A stretch of 61,993 bases of DNA from Nocardia exalbida NBRC 100660 (GCF_000308575.1 NZ_BAFZ01000107.1:1-61993), one strand, 5' to 3'; positions 45,046-53,819 are shown, numbered from the stretch's first letter. Notes: a model not told the origin generated them from the sequence alone. Numbers and translations are program-made.

Positions 45046-46995
45046 ATGCAACCGCAATGGGTGCCGACCGCAGAAGACATCGCCGCGGCGAAAGTCACCG
45101 ACTTCGCGCGATTCGTCGCCGAGCGCACCGGTGTGCGCACGGCCGACTATCACGCGCTGTGGCAGTGGTCGGTGCAGGATCTCGCCGGGTTCTGGCACGC
45201 GCTGTGGGACTATTTCCAACTCGGCGACGTCGCGGGAGAGGTATTGGCGAACGCCGAGATGCCGGGGGCGCGATGGTTTCCCGGCACCCGGCTGAACTAC
45301 GTGGACCAGGTGATCCGGCAGCTGCGCACCGACCGGCCCGCGATCAAGGCGGTCAGCGAGGACGCGCCGATCCGGGAGGTGTCCTGGGCCGAATTGATCG
45401 ACCACACCGCCGCTTTCGCACAAACGCTGCGTTCGCTGGGTGTGCGGCCCGGTGACCGGGTGGCGGGGTATCTGCCGAACATCCCGGAGGCGGTGATCGC
45501 GTTCCTGGCCACCGCGAGCATCGGCGCGGTCTGGAGCGCCTGCGGGCAGGACTATTCCCCGAAAGCCGCGCTGGACCGGCTCGGGCAGCTCGAACCCACC
45601 GTGCTGGTCACCGCCGACGGCTACCGTTTCGGCGGCAAGGCGCACGACAAGCGCGCGGACGTCGCCGCCTTGCGCGCGGGCCTGGACAGCTTGAAGGGCA
45701 CGGTCGTGGTCCCCCGGCTCGGGCTCGAGGTACCGGACGCGACCTCATGGGACGACGCGATCACCAGCACCGAGTCGCTGCCGCCGGTGATCACCACCGA
45801 GTCGGTGGATTTCGACCATCCGCTCTGGATCGTGTTCTCCTCCGGCACCACCGGCCTGCCCAAGGGCATCGTGCACGGCCACGGCGGCGTGCTGCTCGAG
45901 CATCTCAAAGCCGTTGCCCTGCAATCCGACATCGGCCCCGAGGACACCTTCTTCTGGTACACCAGCCCGAGCTGGATGATGTGGAACTTCCAGATCGCGG
46001 GCCTGCTGACCGGGGCCACCATCGTCACCTACGACGGCAGCCCGACCGCTCCCACCCCCGACGCGCTGTGGCGCATCGCCGCCGAGGTCGGGGCCACCGT
46101 GCTCGGCGCCAGCCCCGGCTATGTGCTGGCGTGCATCAAAGCGGGCTCCGTACCGCGTACCGATCACGACCTGTCGGCGCTGCGCGCGGTCGGCATCACG
46201 GGTTCCTCGCTGCCCACCTCCTCGGCGCTGTGGCTGGGCGAGAACGTCGGCGAGCACGTCCAGGTCTCCTCGATCAGCGGCGGCACCGACGTGGTGTCCG
46301 CGTTCATCGGCGGCGTGCGCACCGTGCCCGTGTGGCCGGGCGAGCTGTCGGCGCCCTATCTCGGCGTCGCGCTGGACGCCTACGACCCGGCGGGGCAGCC
46401 GGTGCGCGGCGAGGTGGGCGAACTGGTCGTCACCGCGCCGATGCCGTCCATGCCGGTCGCCTTCTGGCGCGACGAGGACGGAAAGCGCTACCACGACGCG
46501 TATTTCGACATGTTCCCCGGCGTGTGGCGGCACGGCGACTGGATCACCATCACCGATCACCACAGTGTGATCGTGCACGGGCGGTCGGACTCCACACTCA
46601 ACCGGCACGGCATCCGGATGGGCAGCGCCGACATCTACCAGTCCGTCGAGCGGCTCCCGGAGATCGCCGAGGCACTGGTGATCGGAGCCGAGCAACCCGA
46701 CGGCGGCTACTGGATGCCCCTTTTCGTGACGCTGGCCCCCGGCGCCGAACTCACCGACGAGCTGAAAGCCCGCATCAACAGCACCATCCGCACCGAGGTC
46801 TCCCCCCGCCACGTCCCCGACGAGATCATCCTCGCCCCCGGCATCCCGCACACCCGCACCGGCAAGAAACTGGAAGTGCCGATCAAGAAACTGTTCCAAG
46901 GCGCCGACCCGGCCCGCGTCGTCGAACGCAGCGCGGTGGACAACCCGGATTTGCTCGACTGGTACGGCACCGTGCGGCCCGGCGGGCAGGACTGA
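45046..46995 (+). CDS. acetoacetyl-CoA synthetase
   Basis: This 649-residue member of the acyl-CoA synthetase (ANL) superfamily has the length and N terminus of acetoacetate:CoA ligases (VPTAEDIAAAKVTDFARFV, ARWFPGTRLNYVDQVI). The AMP-binding loop is WIVFSSGTTGLPKGIVHGHGG, SPSWMMWNF follows, and the C-terminal lysine motif is TRTGKKLEVPIKK. It activates acetoacetate, the end product of both leucine cleavage and 3-hydroxybutyrate oxidation encoded upstream, with ATP and CoA. ATG 45046 follows GTCAGGAGGACCGCG, the strongest ribosome site in the region. It starts 31 bp after citE and is probably the last gene of the operon. Confidence 0.93.
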   Translation: MQPQWVPTAEDIAAAKVTDFARFVAERTGVRTADYHALWQWSVQDLAGFWHALWDYFQLGDVAGEVLANAEMPGARWFPGTRLNYVDQVIRQLRTDRPAIKAVSEDAPIREVSWAELIDHTAAFAQTLRSLGVRPGDRVAGYLPNIPEAVIAFLATASIGAVWSACGQDYSPKAALDRLGQLEPTVLVTADGYRFGGKAHDKRADVAALRAGLDSLKGTVVVPRLGLEVPDATSWDDAITSTESLPPVITTESVDFDHPLWIVFSSGTTGLPKGIVHGHGGVLLEHLKAVALQSDIGPEDTFFWYTSPSWMMWNFQIAGLLTGATIVTYDGSPTAPTPDALWRIAAEVGATVLGASPGYVLACIKAGSVPRTDHDLSALRAVGITGSSLPTSSALWLGENVGEHVQVSSISGGTDVVSAFIGGVRTVPVWPGELSAPYLGVALDAYDPAGQPVRGEVGELVVTAPMPSMPVAFWRDEDGKRYHDAYFDMFPGVWRHGDWITITDHHSVIVHGRSDSTLNRHGIRMGSADIYQSVERLPEIAEALVIGAEQPDGGYWMPLFVTLAPGAELTDELKARINSTIRTEVSPRHVPDEIILAPGIPHTRTGKKLEVPIKKLFQGADPARVVERSAVDNPDLLDWYGTVRPGGQD

Positions 46996-47056
46996 GGTCG
47001 CTCCCGAGAGCGGCCGCAGTGCCCGGATTTTCGCTTATCCACGCGAGACGGAATAT

Positions 47057-47491
47057 CTAGTCGATGCTGCCCTGTGGCACGACCCAGACCTGGGGCTGCC
47101 TCGTCACCGCCGCGATGTGTTCGAAATCCGCGTCATAATGGACCAGCACGGCCCCGTGGAATTCGGCAACGGCGGCAGTGAGCAGGTCCACGATGCCCGC
47201 GGCCCGGTGGTGACCTTTGCGTGCCATCAATTGCTGGACTTCTCGTGCACGATCGGCGATCGTCTCATTGATCGGCAGGTTGACGTACAGAGCGCGACGG
47301 CGCTGTGAAATGTTCTGCAGATCGGCAAGATTGCGTCCCGAATAACCCGCTTCCAGATCTACCGTGACGCAGGTCGCGGCCGCACGGTCGGCGATCAGCC
47401 CTGCGATCACCGCGCGCACCGGATCGTGCCCGAGCCTGGCGCTTGCGGAGGTGTCCACGAGGTGCAGTCGAAGAGGAGTGGTCTCGCTCAA
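47057..47491 (-). CDS. vapC: VapC-type PIN-domain toxin
   Basis: This 144-residue PIN-domain ribonuclease starts with LRLHLVDTSASARL, the first acidic residue of the Mg2+ site. It continues with DLEAGYSG, AAGIVDLLTAAVAEFHGAVLVHYDADFEHIAAV, holding the other conserved acids (D in GIVDLL, D in HYDADF). Its ATG overlaps the antitoxin stop by four bases. Targets of such toxins are usually tRNA or rRNA; which one is unknown. It converges on the acetoacetyl-CoA synthetase gene 61 bp away. Confidence 0.9.
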   Translation of the reverse strand: MSETTPLRLHLVDTSASARLGHDPVRAVIAGLIADRAAATCVTVDLEAGYSGRNLADLQNISQRRRALYVNLPINETIADRAREVQQLMARKGHHRAAGIVDLLTAAVAEFHGAVLVHYDADFEHIAAVTRQPQVWVVPQGSID

Positions 47492-47697
47492 CGGCGAGCC
47501 TCGCGCATTATCTCGGCGTCACCGATGTCGGGACCGACCCCGAAGCCGTACGGATCGGTCAAGACTTGTTCGATTCGGCGGCGCCGTTCAGCAACGAATT
47601 CCAGCGCCGCGTTCACCGTGTCTTTCTTGGTGGTGGTCCCCAGCTCTTTGGCAGCCAGGGCCAGGGCTTCGTCGTTCAGGTCGATCATCGTCTTCAT
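47488..47697 (-). CDS. vapB: VapB-type antitoxin
   Basis: This 69-residue protein has an N-terminal ribbon-helix-helix domain (MKTMIDLNDEALALAAKELGTTTKKDTVNAALEFVAERRRR, VapB/DUF2191 type). An acidic tail (DPYGFGVGPDIGDAEIM) probably wraps the toxin. The frame is open upstream, but MKTMIDLND is the family start and follows directly on the operator. The mRNA is probably leaderless. Confidence 0.92.
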   Translation of the reverse strand: MKTMIDLNDEALALAAKELGTTTKKDTVNAALEFVAERRRRIEQVLTDPYGFGVGPDIGDAEIMREARR

Positions 47698-47713
47698 ATA
47701 TACAAGAGTATAT
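47698..47713 (-). promoter_or_regulatory. vapBC operator and -10 element
   Basis: The perfect inverted repeat ATATAC-AAGA-GTATAT abuts the vapB ATG. On the minus strand it contains TATACT, which suits a -10 box placing the start at or near the ATG. This indicates autoregulation by VapB/VapBC. Confidence 0.7.
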
Positions 47714-47914
47714 CCAGGGAAACCTTCAGAGCAATACACCCAGGCTCGATGCATACCTCCGATCCAGCGCAGGGCGCGTATACGTACCCGCGAGTTCTCT
47801 CCAGCATCCCGCACTGAAAGAAAATGCCGGTCGCGACGTTGTCCCGGCCCCTGCTCGACCGGTACGCCACCGTCCGGCCGAACTCGCCGCGAGGTCACCG
47901 CGGCGCAGTCGGCG

Positions 47915-48097
47915 CTATCCGCGGTAGGCGCGGCCGCCGATGGACGCGGTGAAGACCGCAGGCCGTGCGCCGCGGGTGGCGGCCAGGTTGCGCTTCTCCT
48001 GCGGGGTCAGCCGATAGCGCGCCGCGATCCGCCGTGCCACGGCGATCACGGCGCCCAGCACCGGTATGGGGTCCACCGGGCGCAAAGCCAAGGCCAT
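47915..48097 (-). CDS. small basic hypothetical protein
   Basis: This 60-residue protein reads MALALRPVDPIPVLGAVIAVARRIAARYRLTPQEKRNL... It has a short hydrophobic stretch followed by many Arg residues, so it might associate with the membrane surface. ATG 48097 has a clear ribosome site (TAAGGAG, seven bases away). This is the main reason to call it a gene. Longer forms of the frame upstream lack support. It is divergent from the cytochrome P450. Function unknown. Confidence 0.6.
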   Translation of the reverse strand: MALALRPVDPIPVLGAVIAVARRIAARYRLTPQEKRNLAATRGARPAVFTASIGGRAYRG

Positions 48098-48313
48098 GAC
48101 GAACTCCTTACCAGAAAGACGCACCGGTACAGTCGAATTCGGCCGAAACGTGGTCGCGACGTATGCGGTTCCTCGGAGGTCCGCGCTTCCGGATGAACGC
48201 GGGCTCCGGGCAGCGACTCCGCCCGGACGGTGGCCATCGGGCATGGACCGGCGTCCGGGTTTCTCCTAGCGTGGAAGCGACAACCAGTCCGATACCCGCG
48301 TGGAGGTGGCATC

Positions 48314-49651
48314 GTGGCCGCACAGGACGTCCGAGAGCGGACCGAGCACGAGGGGTTCCCGCCCGGGCCGCCGCTGCCGCCGCTCGTGCAGAGCGTGTTG
48401 TTCCAGCGGGACCGGGCCTGTTTCCTCACCGCGATGGCGCGCCGCTACGGCGACGTCTTCGCCCTGCGGGTTCCGCCGTTCGCCGACCGCGTGGTGGTGT
48501 ACTCCCGCCCCGAGCACATCAAGGAGATCTTCGCGGGCGACCCGCACGATCTGCACGCGGGCGAGGGCAATCAGATCCTGGGCGCGATCATGGGTCCGCA
48601 TTCGCTGCTGCTGACCGACGAGGCCGAGCACGCGCGGGCGCGCAGGTTGCTCATGCCCGCCTTCAACGGTTCCGCACTGCGCGGCTACCGGGCACTGATC
48701 ACCGAGATCGCGGCGGCGGAGGCGGGGAGCTGGGCGGCCGGGTCCACGATGCGCATGCTGGACCGGATGAACGCGCTCACCCTCGAGGTGATCACGCGGG
48801 TGGTCTTCGGCGTCACCGACGAGCGGACCGAAGCCGAACTGAGCCCGCGACTGAACCGGATCGTCCACCTGAACCCGCTGATCTTCCTGGGCCTCAAAAG
48901 CGACCGCATGCGCCGGATCGGGCCGTGGCGGAAGTTCGCCGAGAACCTGGCGGCGGTGGACGACCTGCTCTACGCGGAGATCGCCGAACGGCGGCGCGCG
49001 ACCGATCTGGCCGAGCGCGCCGATGTGCTGTCGCGCCTGCTCCAGGTCGGCGCGAGCGACGACGACGCGCCGCTCACCGATGCCGAGCTGCGCGACCAAC
49101 TCATCACTCTGCTGCTGGCCGGGCACGAGACCACCGCCTCGGCGCTGTCCTGGGCGCTCTACGAACTCGCCGCCGACCCCGAGATCCAGCGGTCGGCGGC
49201 GGAGGCCGCGCGCACGGGCGACGAGAAGTACCTCGACGCGGTGCTCAAGGAGGCCATGCGGTTGCACACCATCATCTCCGGCACCAATCGAAAACTGACC
49301 AGGGACATGACGATCGGAGGACGGCGGCTGCCCGCGGGCACCGTTGTCGCCACCTCCATCGTCCTCGCACACCGGCGTGCCGATGCCTACCCCGACGTCG
49401 CCGTGTTCCGTCCGGCCCGCTTCCTCGACGGCGAGGTGGCGCCGAACACCTGGCTGCCGTTCGGCGGGGGTGTGCGGCGATGCATCGGCGCGGGATTCTC
49501 GCTACTGGAAGGCGTCACCGTGCTGCGGGAAATCCTCCTCCGCCACACTCTTTCGCTGCCGGCGGACGGCAAGCCGGAGCGCGGCAAGGTCCGCAACATC
49601 ACCACCGTGCCGGGCGGGCGGGCGCGGGTGGTGATCAGCCCGCGCGGCTGA
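48314..49651 (+). CDS. cytochrome P450
   Basis: This 445-residue soluble P450 has a proline-rich entry (FPPGPPLPPLVQSVLF), the I-helix oxygen-activation motif LLAGHETTASALSW, the ExxR motif LKEAMR, a PERF-like FRPARFLDG and the heme loop FGGGVRRCIGAGFS with the cysteine ligand. The substrate is unknown; the overall pattern is nearest to class II-like actinobacterial P450s of the CYP138/CYP110 sort (impression only). The GTG start at 48314 follows GGAGG with seven bases spacing. No ferredoxin or ferredoxin reductase gene is adjacent. The two double-TetR genes follow on the same strand and could regulate it. Confidence 0.92.
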   Translation: MAAQDVRERTEHEGFPPGPPLPPLVQSVLFQRDRACFLTAMARRYGDVFALRVPPFADRVVVYSRPEHIKEIFAGDPHDLHAGEGNQILGAIMGPHSLLLTDEAEHARARRLLMPAFNGSALRGYRALITEIAAAEAGSWAAGSTMRMLDRMNALTLEVITRVVFGVTDERTEAELSPRLNRIVHLNPLIFLGLKSDRMRRIGPWRKFAENLAAVDDLLYAEIAERRRATDLAERADVLSRLLQVGASDDDAPLTDAELRDQLITLLLAGHETTASALSWALYELAADPEIQRSAAEAARTGDEKYLDAVLKEAMRLHTIISGTNRKLTRDMTIGGRRLPAGTVVATSIVLAHRRADAYPDVAVFRPARFLDGEVAPNTWLPFGGGVRRCIGAGFSLLEGVTVLREILLRHTLSLPADGKPERGKVRNITTVPGGRARVVISPRG

Positions 49652-49930
49652 CAAATATGTGAATAATGATTCTTTGCACGATCTGCTGTTGTGCTGGCCA
49701 TATCGTGGTGTAAGTTTATCCATGTTCGACAACCTGTCCGGCCCAGCGCGCATGGTGCCCCGGCGCTCGGCCGAGTCCGGTTGTCGACTTCCGGACGCAC
49801 CGGCGCGCACATCCCGCCTTGTCGCATGCCGGCGCGCACCGGAGAACAGGTACAGCTCCCGGGGGCCGCTCATCCCCGGGAGCCGTATCCCGTGACGCGG
49901 CGACCCCGGCCATACGGCCAGGTCGTTACG

Positions 49931-51181
49931 ATGTTCCTCATGAGTGTCGACAATCGCCGTACGGCGCGGAAGGCGAGCAGCGGCGACTCGGCACCTCGGG
50001 AGATCCGGCGCAGGCCGAAGAATCGCCGTGCCCAGATCGCCGCGGCGTCGGCGGCCGCGTTCGGCGCGCTCGGCTACCACGGCGTGAGCATGGACGACAT
50101 CGCCTCCGGGCTCGGCATCAGCTCCGCGGCGCTGTACCGCCACTATCCGAGCAAGTACGCGCTGTTCCGGGAGGAACTGCTGCGCGTCGGCCGGGCGATG
50201 ACCGAATCGGTGGAGCTGCCCGAGGAGGCGGCGGACCGGCCCGCCGAACAGCGGCTCCAGCACGTCCTCGACGCGCTGATCGCGGTCACCATCGACAATC
50301 GCCCCACCATCACGCTGGTGCGCTGGGAGGTCAGGTACCTCGAGCCGGACGACCAGATCACGCTCAACGACCAGCAGGCCACGGTGCTCGGCGCGCTGGG
50401 CAGCCAACTCGCCGCGCTGCGCCCCGAACTCGCCGAGCAGGACGTGCGCGTGCTGCGCGCCGCCCTGCTCAGCACGATCACCAGCATCGCCGACCACCAC
50501 GCCGCGCTCCCGGCGAAACCTCTTGCCCGCCTTCTGCATTCGGCCTGCTGGTCGGTCGCGCACGCGAAGCTGCCCGCCACCCGGCCGGCCGAGCCGGTCG
50601 CGGTGGTGGAGATCCCGGACTCCTTCAAACACGAACTGCTGCTGCGCAAGGCAGTCGAGCTGTTCCACGAGCGCGGCTACCCCAATGTCAGCGTCGAGGA
50701 CATCGCCACGGCCGCAGGGCTTTCGGCCGCCTCGGCGGTGTACCGGTTCTACCGCGGCAAGAGCGACATCCTGGCCGCCGCGTTCCGGCGGGCCGCCGAA
50801 CGTGTTTCCGGCGCCGTGGGCCCCGCCGTGGCGGCGGCCACCAGCTCCGAGGACGCGCTCACGGCGCTGATCGCGCAGTATGTGGCCGGATCGTTCGCCG
50901 AACGCGCGCTCACCTTCGTGTATTACACGGAGTTCCAGCACGTTCCGGTCGAGGAGCGCACGGTGCTGCGCAATATCCAGCGGCTCAGCGTCGAGGAGTG
51001 GGCCCGGTTGCTGCGCGAGGTGCGCCCGGAACTCGCTCCGGCGGAGGCACGAATTCTGGTGCACGCCGCCTTCGCGGTGGTGGTCGATCTGGGCCGGGCC
51101 TTCGGCGACGAGCCGCTGGCCGCCCAGGACCGGGTGCGGCTGCTGATGCAGTTGGTGCTGTTCGGGCGGCCCGCGCGCTAG
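49931..51181 (+). CDS. double TetR-domain regulator, copy 1
   Basis: This 416-residue protein contains two TetR DNA-binding domains. The first, at residues ~35-82, reads RRAQIAAASAAAFGALGYHGVSMDDIASGLGISSAALYRHYPSKYALF. The second, at ~232-280, reads KHELLLRKAVELFHERGYPNVSVEDIATAAGLSAASAVYRFYRGKSDIL. Each is followed by a helical domain, so one chain resembles a covalent TetR dimer. ATG 49931 is used, but ATG 49940 (MSVDNRR) is also likely. The upstream 279 bp are AT-rich for this genome and must hold the promoter. It is about 75% similar to the next gene by eye. Confidence 0.88.
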   Translation: MFLMSVDNRRTARKASSGDSAPREIRRRPKNRRAQIAAASAAAFGALGYHGVSMDDIASGLGISSAALYRHYPSKYALFREELLRVGRAMTESVELPEEAADRPAEQRLQHVLDALIAVTIDNRPTITLVRWEVRYLEPDDQITLNDQQATVLGALGSQLAALRPELAEQDVRVLRAALLSTITSIADHHAALPAKPLARLLHSACWSVAHAKLPATRPAEPVAVVEIPDSFKHELLLRKAVELFHERGYPNVSVEDIATAAGLSAASAVYRFYRGKSDILAAAFRRAAERVSGAVGPAVAAATSSEDALTALIAQYVAGSFAERALTFVYYTEFQHVPVEERTVLRNIQRLSVEEWARLLREVRPELAPAEARILVHAAFAVVVDLGRAFGDEPLAAQDRVRLLMQLVLFGRPAR

Positions 51182-51192
51182 CCCGGTATGTT

Positions 51193-51208
51193 ATCGAGAA
51201 TTCTCGAT
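51193..51208. promoter_or_regulatory. 16-bp perfect palindrome between the double-TetR genes
   Basis: ATCGAGAATTCTCGAT lies 12 bp after the first gene and 123 bp before the second. It is a candidate operator for one or both regulators. A weaker TCACA-N7-TGTGA pair follows near 51242-51258. Confidence 0.55.
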
Positions 51209-51330
51209 CGATCAGCTGCATAGCGCGACATGAAGGCCGGTTCACAGCTTCTTTGTGATCTATCATTCAGTTGTTCCCCAGGCGGGGCAGCATCGATGTA
51301 CCAAACGTTGGCTTGGGCTACCATCGCGGC

Positions 51331-52584
51331 ATGGGTGCCCAGGACCGCCACGCTGCGGACAAGGCGGCCGACGGGACACCGGCACGGGTGATCCGGCGCC
51401 GCCCACGCGACCGCCGCGCGCAGATCGCGGCCGCGTCGGCCGAGGCGTTCGGCGCGCTGGGCTACCACGGCGTCAGCATGGACGACATCGCCTCCCGGCT
51501 CGACATCAGCTCCGCGGCGCTGTACCGCCACTATCCGAGCAAGTACGCGCTGTTCTGCGAGGAAGTGCTGCGGCTGGGCACGGTCAGTCAGGAAGCGGCC
51601 CGGCTGCCGGATGCCACCGGCCTGCCCCCGGCGCAACGGCTCGAACGCGTGCTCGACGCCCTGATCGACGCGGCGATCGCCAACCGGCGCAGCGCCGCGC
51701 TGTTGCGTTGGCAGCGGCGCTACCTGGAGGACGCCGACGCGGCCACCCTGGCCGATCAGCTCGCGGGGGTGAACGCGGCGCTCACCTCGCTGCTCGCGGA
51801 GACCAGGCCCGCGCTACCCAAGGCCGACCGCTCCGTGCTCGCCGCCGCGGAGCTGAGTGTGCTCAGCAGCATCGGCGATCACCACGTGTCGATTCCGGTG
51901 CGGGCGCTCACCGCACAACTGACCGCGGCCTGCCGCGCACTCGCCGCGTGCGAGCTGCCGCCTGCCGGTAACGCCGAAGCGGAGAGCTTCGCCGCGACCG
52001 AGATCCCGCTGACCTTCAAACACGAATTGCTGCTGATGCGCGCGGTCGAGCTGTTCCACCAGCGCGGATACCCGAACGTCAGCGTGGAGGACATCGCGAC
52101 CGCCGCCGGGCTGCCCGCCTCCTCGGCGGTGTACCGGTTCTATCGCGGCAAGGGCGACATCCTCACGGCGGCGTTCCGCCGGGCGGCGGATCGAGTGTCG
52201 GCCGCCATCGGACCTGCCGTCGCCGCCGCCGAGACGCCGGGGCAAGCGCTCGACATTCTGATCGAGTTGTACGTGGCGGGCTCGTTCGCCGAGCGTGAGC
52301 TCACCTTCGTCTACTACGCCGAGATCAGCAACGTGCCGCCGGAGGAGCGCACCGTGCTGCGCAACATCCAGCGCCTCAATGTCGAGGAGTGGGCCAAACT
52401 GCTGGTCGGCGTGCGGCCCGAGCTATCGGCCGCCGAGGCGCGCCTGCTGGTGCACGCCGCGTTCGCACTGGTCGTCGACCTGGGCGAGCGTTTCGGCTCC
52501 ACCGACCCGGCGTGCTCGCCGCGCCGCGTGATCCGCCTGATGCAGGCGATCCTCTTCGACCGGCCCGCGGTCCCCACGCCGTAG
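51331..52584 (+). CDS. double TetR-domain regulator, copy 2
   Basis: This 417-residue paralogue of the preceding gene has the same two HTH domains (first GALGYHGVSMDDIASRLDISSAALYRHYPSKYALF, second RGYPNVSVEDIATAAGLPASSAVYRFYRGKGDIL). Recognition helices are nearly the same in both proteins, whereas the ligand domains differ more, so both may bind the same DNA sites and respond to different molecules. ATG 51331 lies seven bases after TACCAT, a fitting -10 box, suggesting a leaderless mRNA. Confidence 0.88.
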   Translation: MGAQDRHAADKAADGTPARVIRRRPRDRRAQIAAASAEAFGALGYHGVSMDDIASRLDISSAALYRHYPSKYALFCEEVLRLGTVSQEAARLPDATGLPPAQRLERVLDALIDAAIANRRSAALLRWQRRYLEDADAATLADQLAGVNAALTSLLAETRPALPKADRSVLAAAELSVLSSIGDHHVSIPVRALTAQLTAACRALAACELPPAGNAEAESFAATEIPLTFKHELLLMRAVELFHQRGYPNVSVEDIATAAGLPASSAVYRFYRGKGDILTAAFRRAADRVSAAIGPAVAAAETPGQALDILIELYVAGSFAERELTFVYYAEISNVPPEERTVLRNIQRLNVEEWAKLLVGVRPELSAAEARLLVHAAFALVVDLGERFGSTDPACSPRRVIRLMQAILFDRPAVPTP

Positions 52585-52615
52585 CCCGCCGATTCGCGGC
52601 CGAAACGCCCCACCG

Positions 52616-52666
52616 GTGGCACATGGCTGCGCCATTTCGCGAGTAGGTCCCTCGGTGGTGTGCCAC
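52616..52666. promoter_or_regulatory. inverted GTGGCACA/TGTGCCAC pair upstream of the aldo/keto reductase
   Basis: GTGGCACA (52616-52623) and TGTGCCAC (52659-52666) lie in the 320-bp region between the second double-TetR gene and the aldo/keto reductase. No gene is supported in that region. The same octamer forms the palindrome downstream of the reductase. Confidence 0.45.
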
Positions 52667-52904
52667 TCGCCGCGGGTGGGCGGAGTACGGTGGGGCCCGT
52701 GCCATTCACCGGGGGGATGCCGGTGCGCCGGACATGGGCGCAGGTGTCGATGTCGGGTCGGCCGGGGACCCGGTGGGTGTTCACGCCACCGGCGAACACC
52801 GCGGTGGGAATCGACCTCGCGACAGCGCTGTTGCGGCAGGAGAGCGCGCGCCCGGACCGGCGCGACGCCCGTAGAGCATTCCCGACTTCGGAAGGAACAT
52901 CCAC

Positions 52905-53780
52905 ATGAGCACAGATCTCGACGCGCAGACCGCGGCGGCGTCCGGAACCTTCGCCATCGGCGGCGATCTTCCGGTGCATCGGCTCGGGTACGGCGCGATG
53001 CAGTTGACCGGCCCCGGGGTGTGGGGCGATCCCAAGGACCCGGACGAAGCGGTGCGCGTTCTGCGCCGCGCGGTCGAGCTCGGCGTCAACTTCATCGACA
53101 CCGCCGACTCCTATGGCCCGTTCGTCAGCGAGAAGCTGATCCGTAAGGCCCTGCGGCCTTACCCGGAGGACTTGGTGATCGCCACCAAAGCCGGTCTCAC
53201 GCGTCAGGGCCCCAACGAATGGCGTCCGGTCGGCCGGCCCGAATACCTGCGTCAGCAAGCCGAACTCAGCCTGCGCCACTTGGGCGTCGACCGCATCGAC
53301 CTGTACCAGCTGCACCGCATCGACCCCCAGGTACCGCTGGCCGACCAGCTCGGTGAACTCGTCGCGCTCCAGCAGGAGGGCAAGATCCGGCACATCGGCC
53401 TCTCCCAGGTCACCGTCGAACAGCTGCGCCAGGCACGCGAACTCGCCACCATCGTCTCGGTGCAGAACCTGTACAACTTGGCCAACCGCGCCGACGAGGA
53501 CGTGCTGAACTACGCCGAGCAGGAGAACATCGGATTCATCCCGTGGTTCCCGATCGCCACGGGCGAACTCGCCGCCCCCGGCGGTCCGCTGGCGGCCATC
53601 TCCGCCGACCACGGCGCGTCCCCCGCCCAACTCGCCCTGGCCTGGTTGCTGCGCCGCTCCCCCGTGATGCTGCCGATACCCGGCACCTCGAGCGTCGCGC
53701 ACGTCGAGGAGAACATCGCCGCCGCGCGAATCACGCTGACGGACGAGGAATTCGAAGCCCTCTCGGCAGCAACCGGATAG
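52905..53780 (+). CDS. aldo/keto reductase
   Basis: This 291-residue (beta/alpha)8-barrel NADPH oxidoreductase carries its catalytic residues in FIDTADSYGP (Asp, Tyr), ATKAGL (Lys) and YQLHRID (His). The C-terminal SPAQLALAWLLRRSPVMLPIPGTSSVAHVEEN forms the cofactor site. It resembles the plant-like/YajO-PdxI group of bacterial aldo/keto reductases; the substrate is unknown. ATG 52905 follows GGAAGGAAC. It stands alone, flanked by regulators and by GTGGCACA-type repeats upstream and downstream. Confidence 0.93.
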   Translation: MSTDLDAQTAAASGTFAIGGDLPVHRLGYGAMQLTGPGVWGDPKDPDEAVRVLRRAVELGVNFIDTADSYGPFVSEKLIRKALRPYPEDLVIATKAGLTRQGPNEWRPVGRPEYLRQQAELSLRHLGVDRIDLYQLHRIDPQVPLADQLGELVALQQEGKIRHIGLSQVTVEQLRQARELATIVSVQNLYNLANRADEDVLNYAEQENIGFIPWFPIATGELAAPGGPLAAISADHGASPAQLALAWLLRRSPVMLPIPGTSSVAHVEENIAAARITLTDEEFEALSAATG

Positions 53781-53797
53781 CCGGGAACCGGCCGCCC

Positions 53798-53819
53798 GAG
53801 TGGCACATCTGTGCCACTC
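53798..53819. promoter_or_regulatory. 22-bp palindrome downstream of the aldo/keto reductase
   Basis: GAGTGGCACA-TC-TGTGCCACTC begins 18 bp after the stop. A two-base loop is poor for a terminator hairpin, and the octamer GTGGCACA also occurs twice upstream of the gene, so a protein-binding site is as likely. Confidence 0.5.

Noticed and set aside
52660..52908. 82-residue plus-strand frame upstream of the aldo/keto reductase
   Set aside because: There is no ribosome site and no recognisable sequence, and it overlaps the octamer repeats and the reductase leader.
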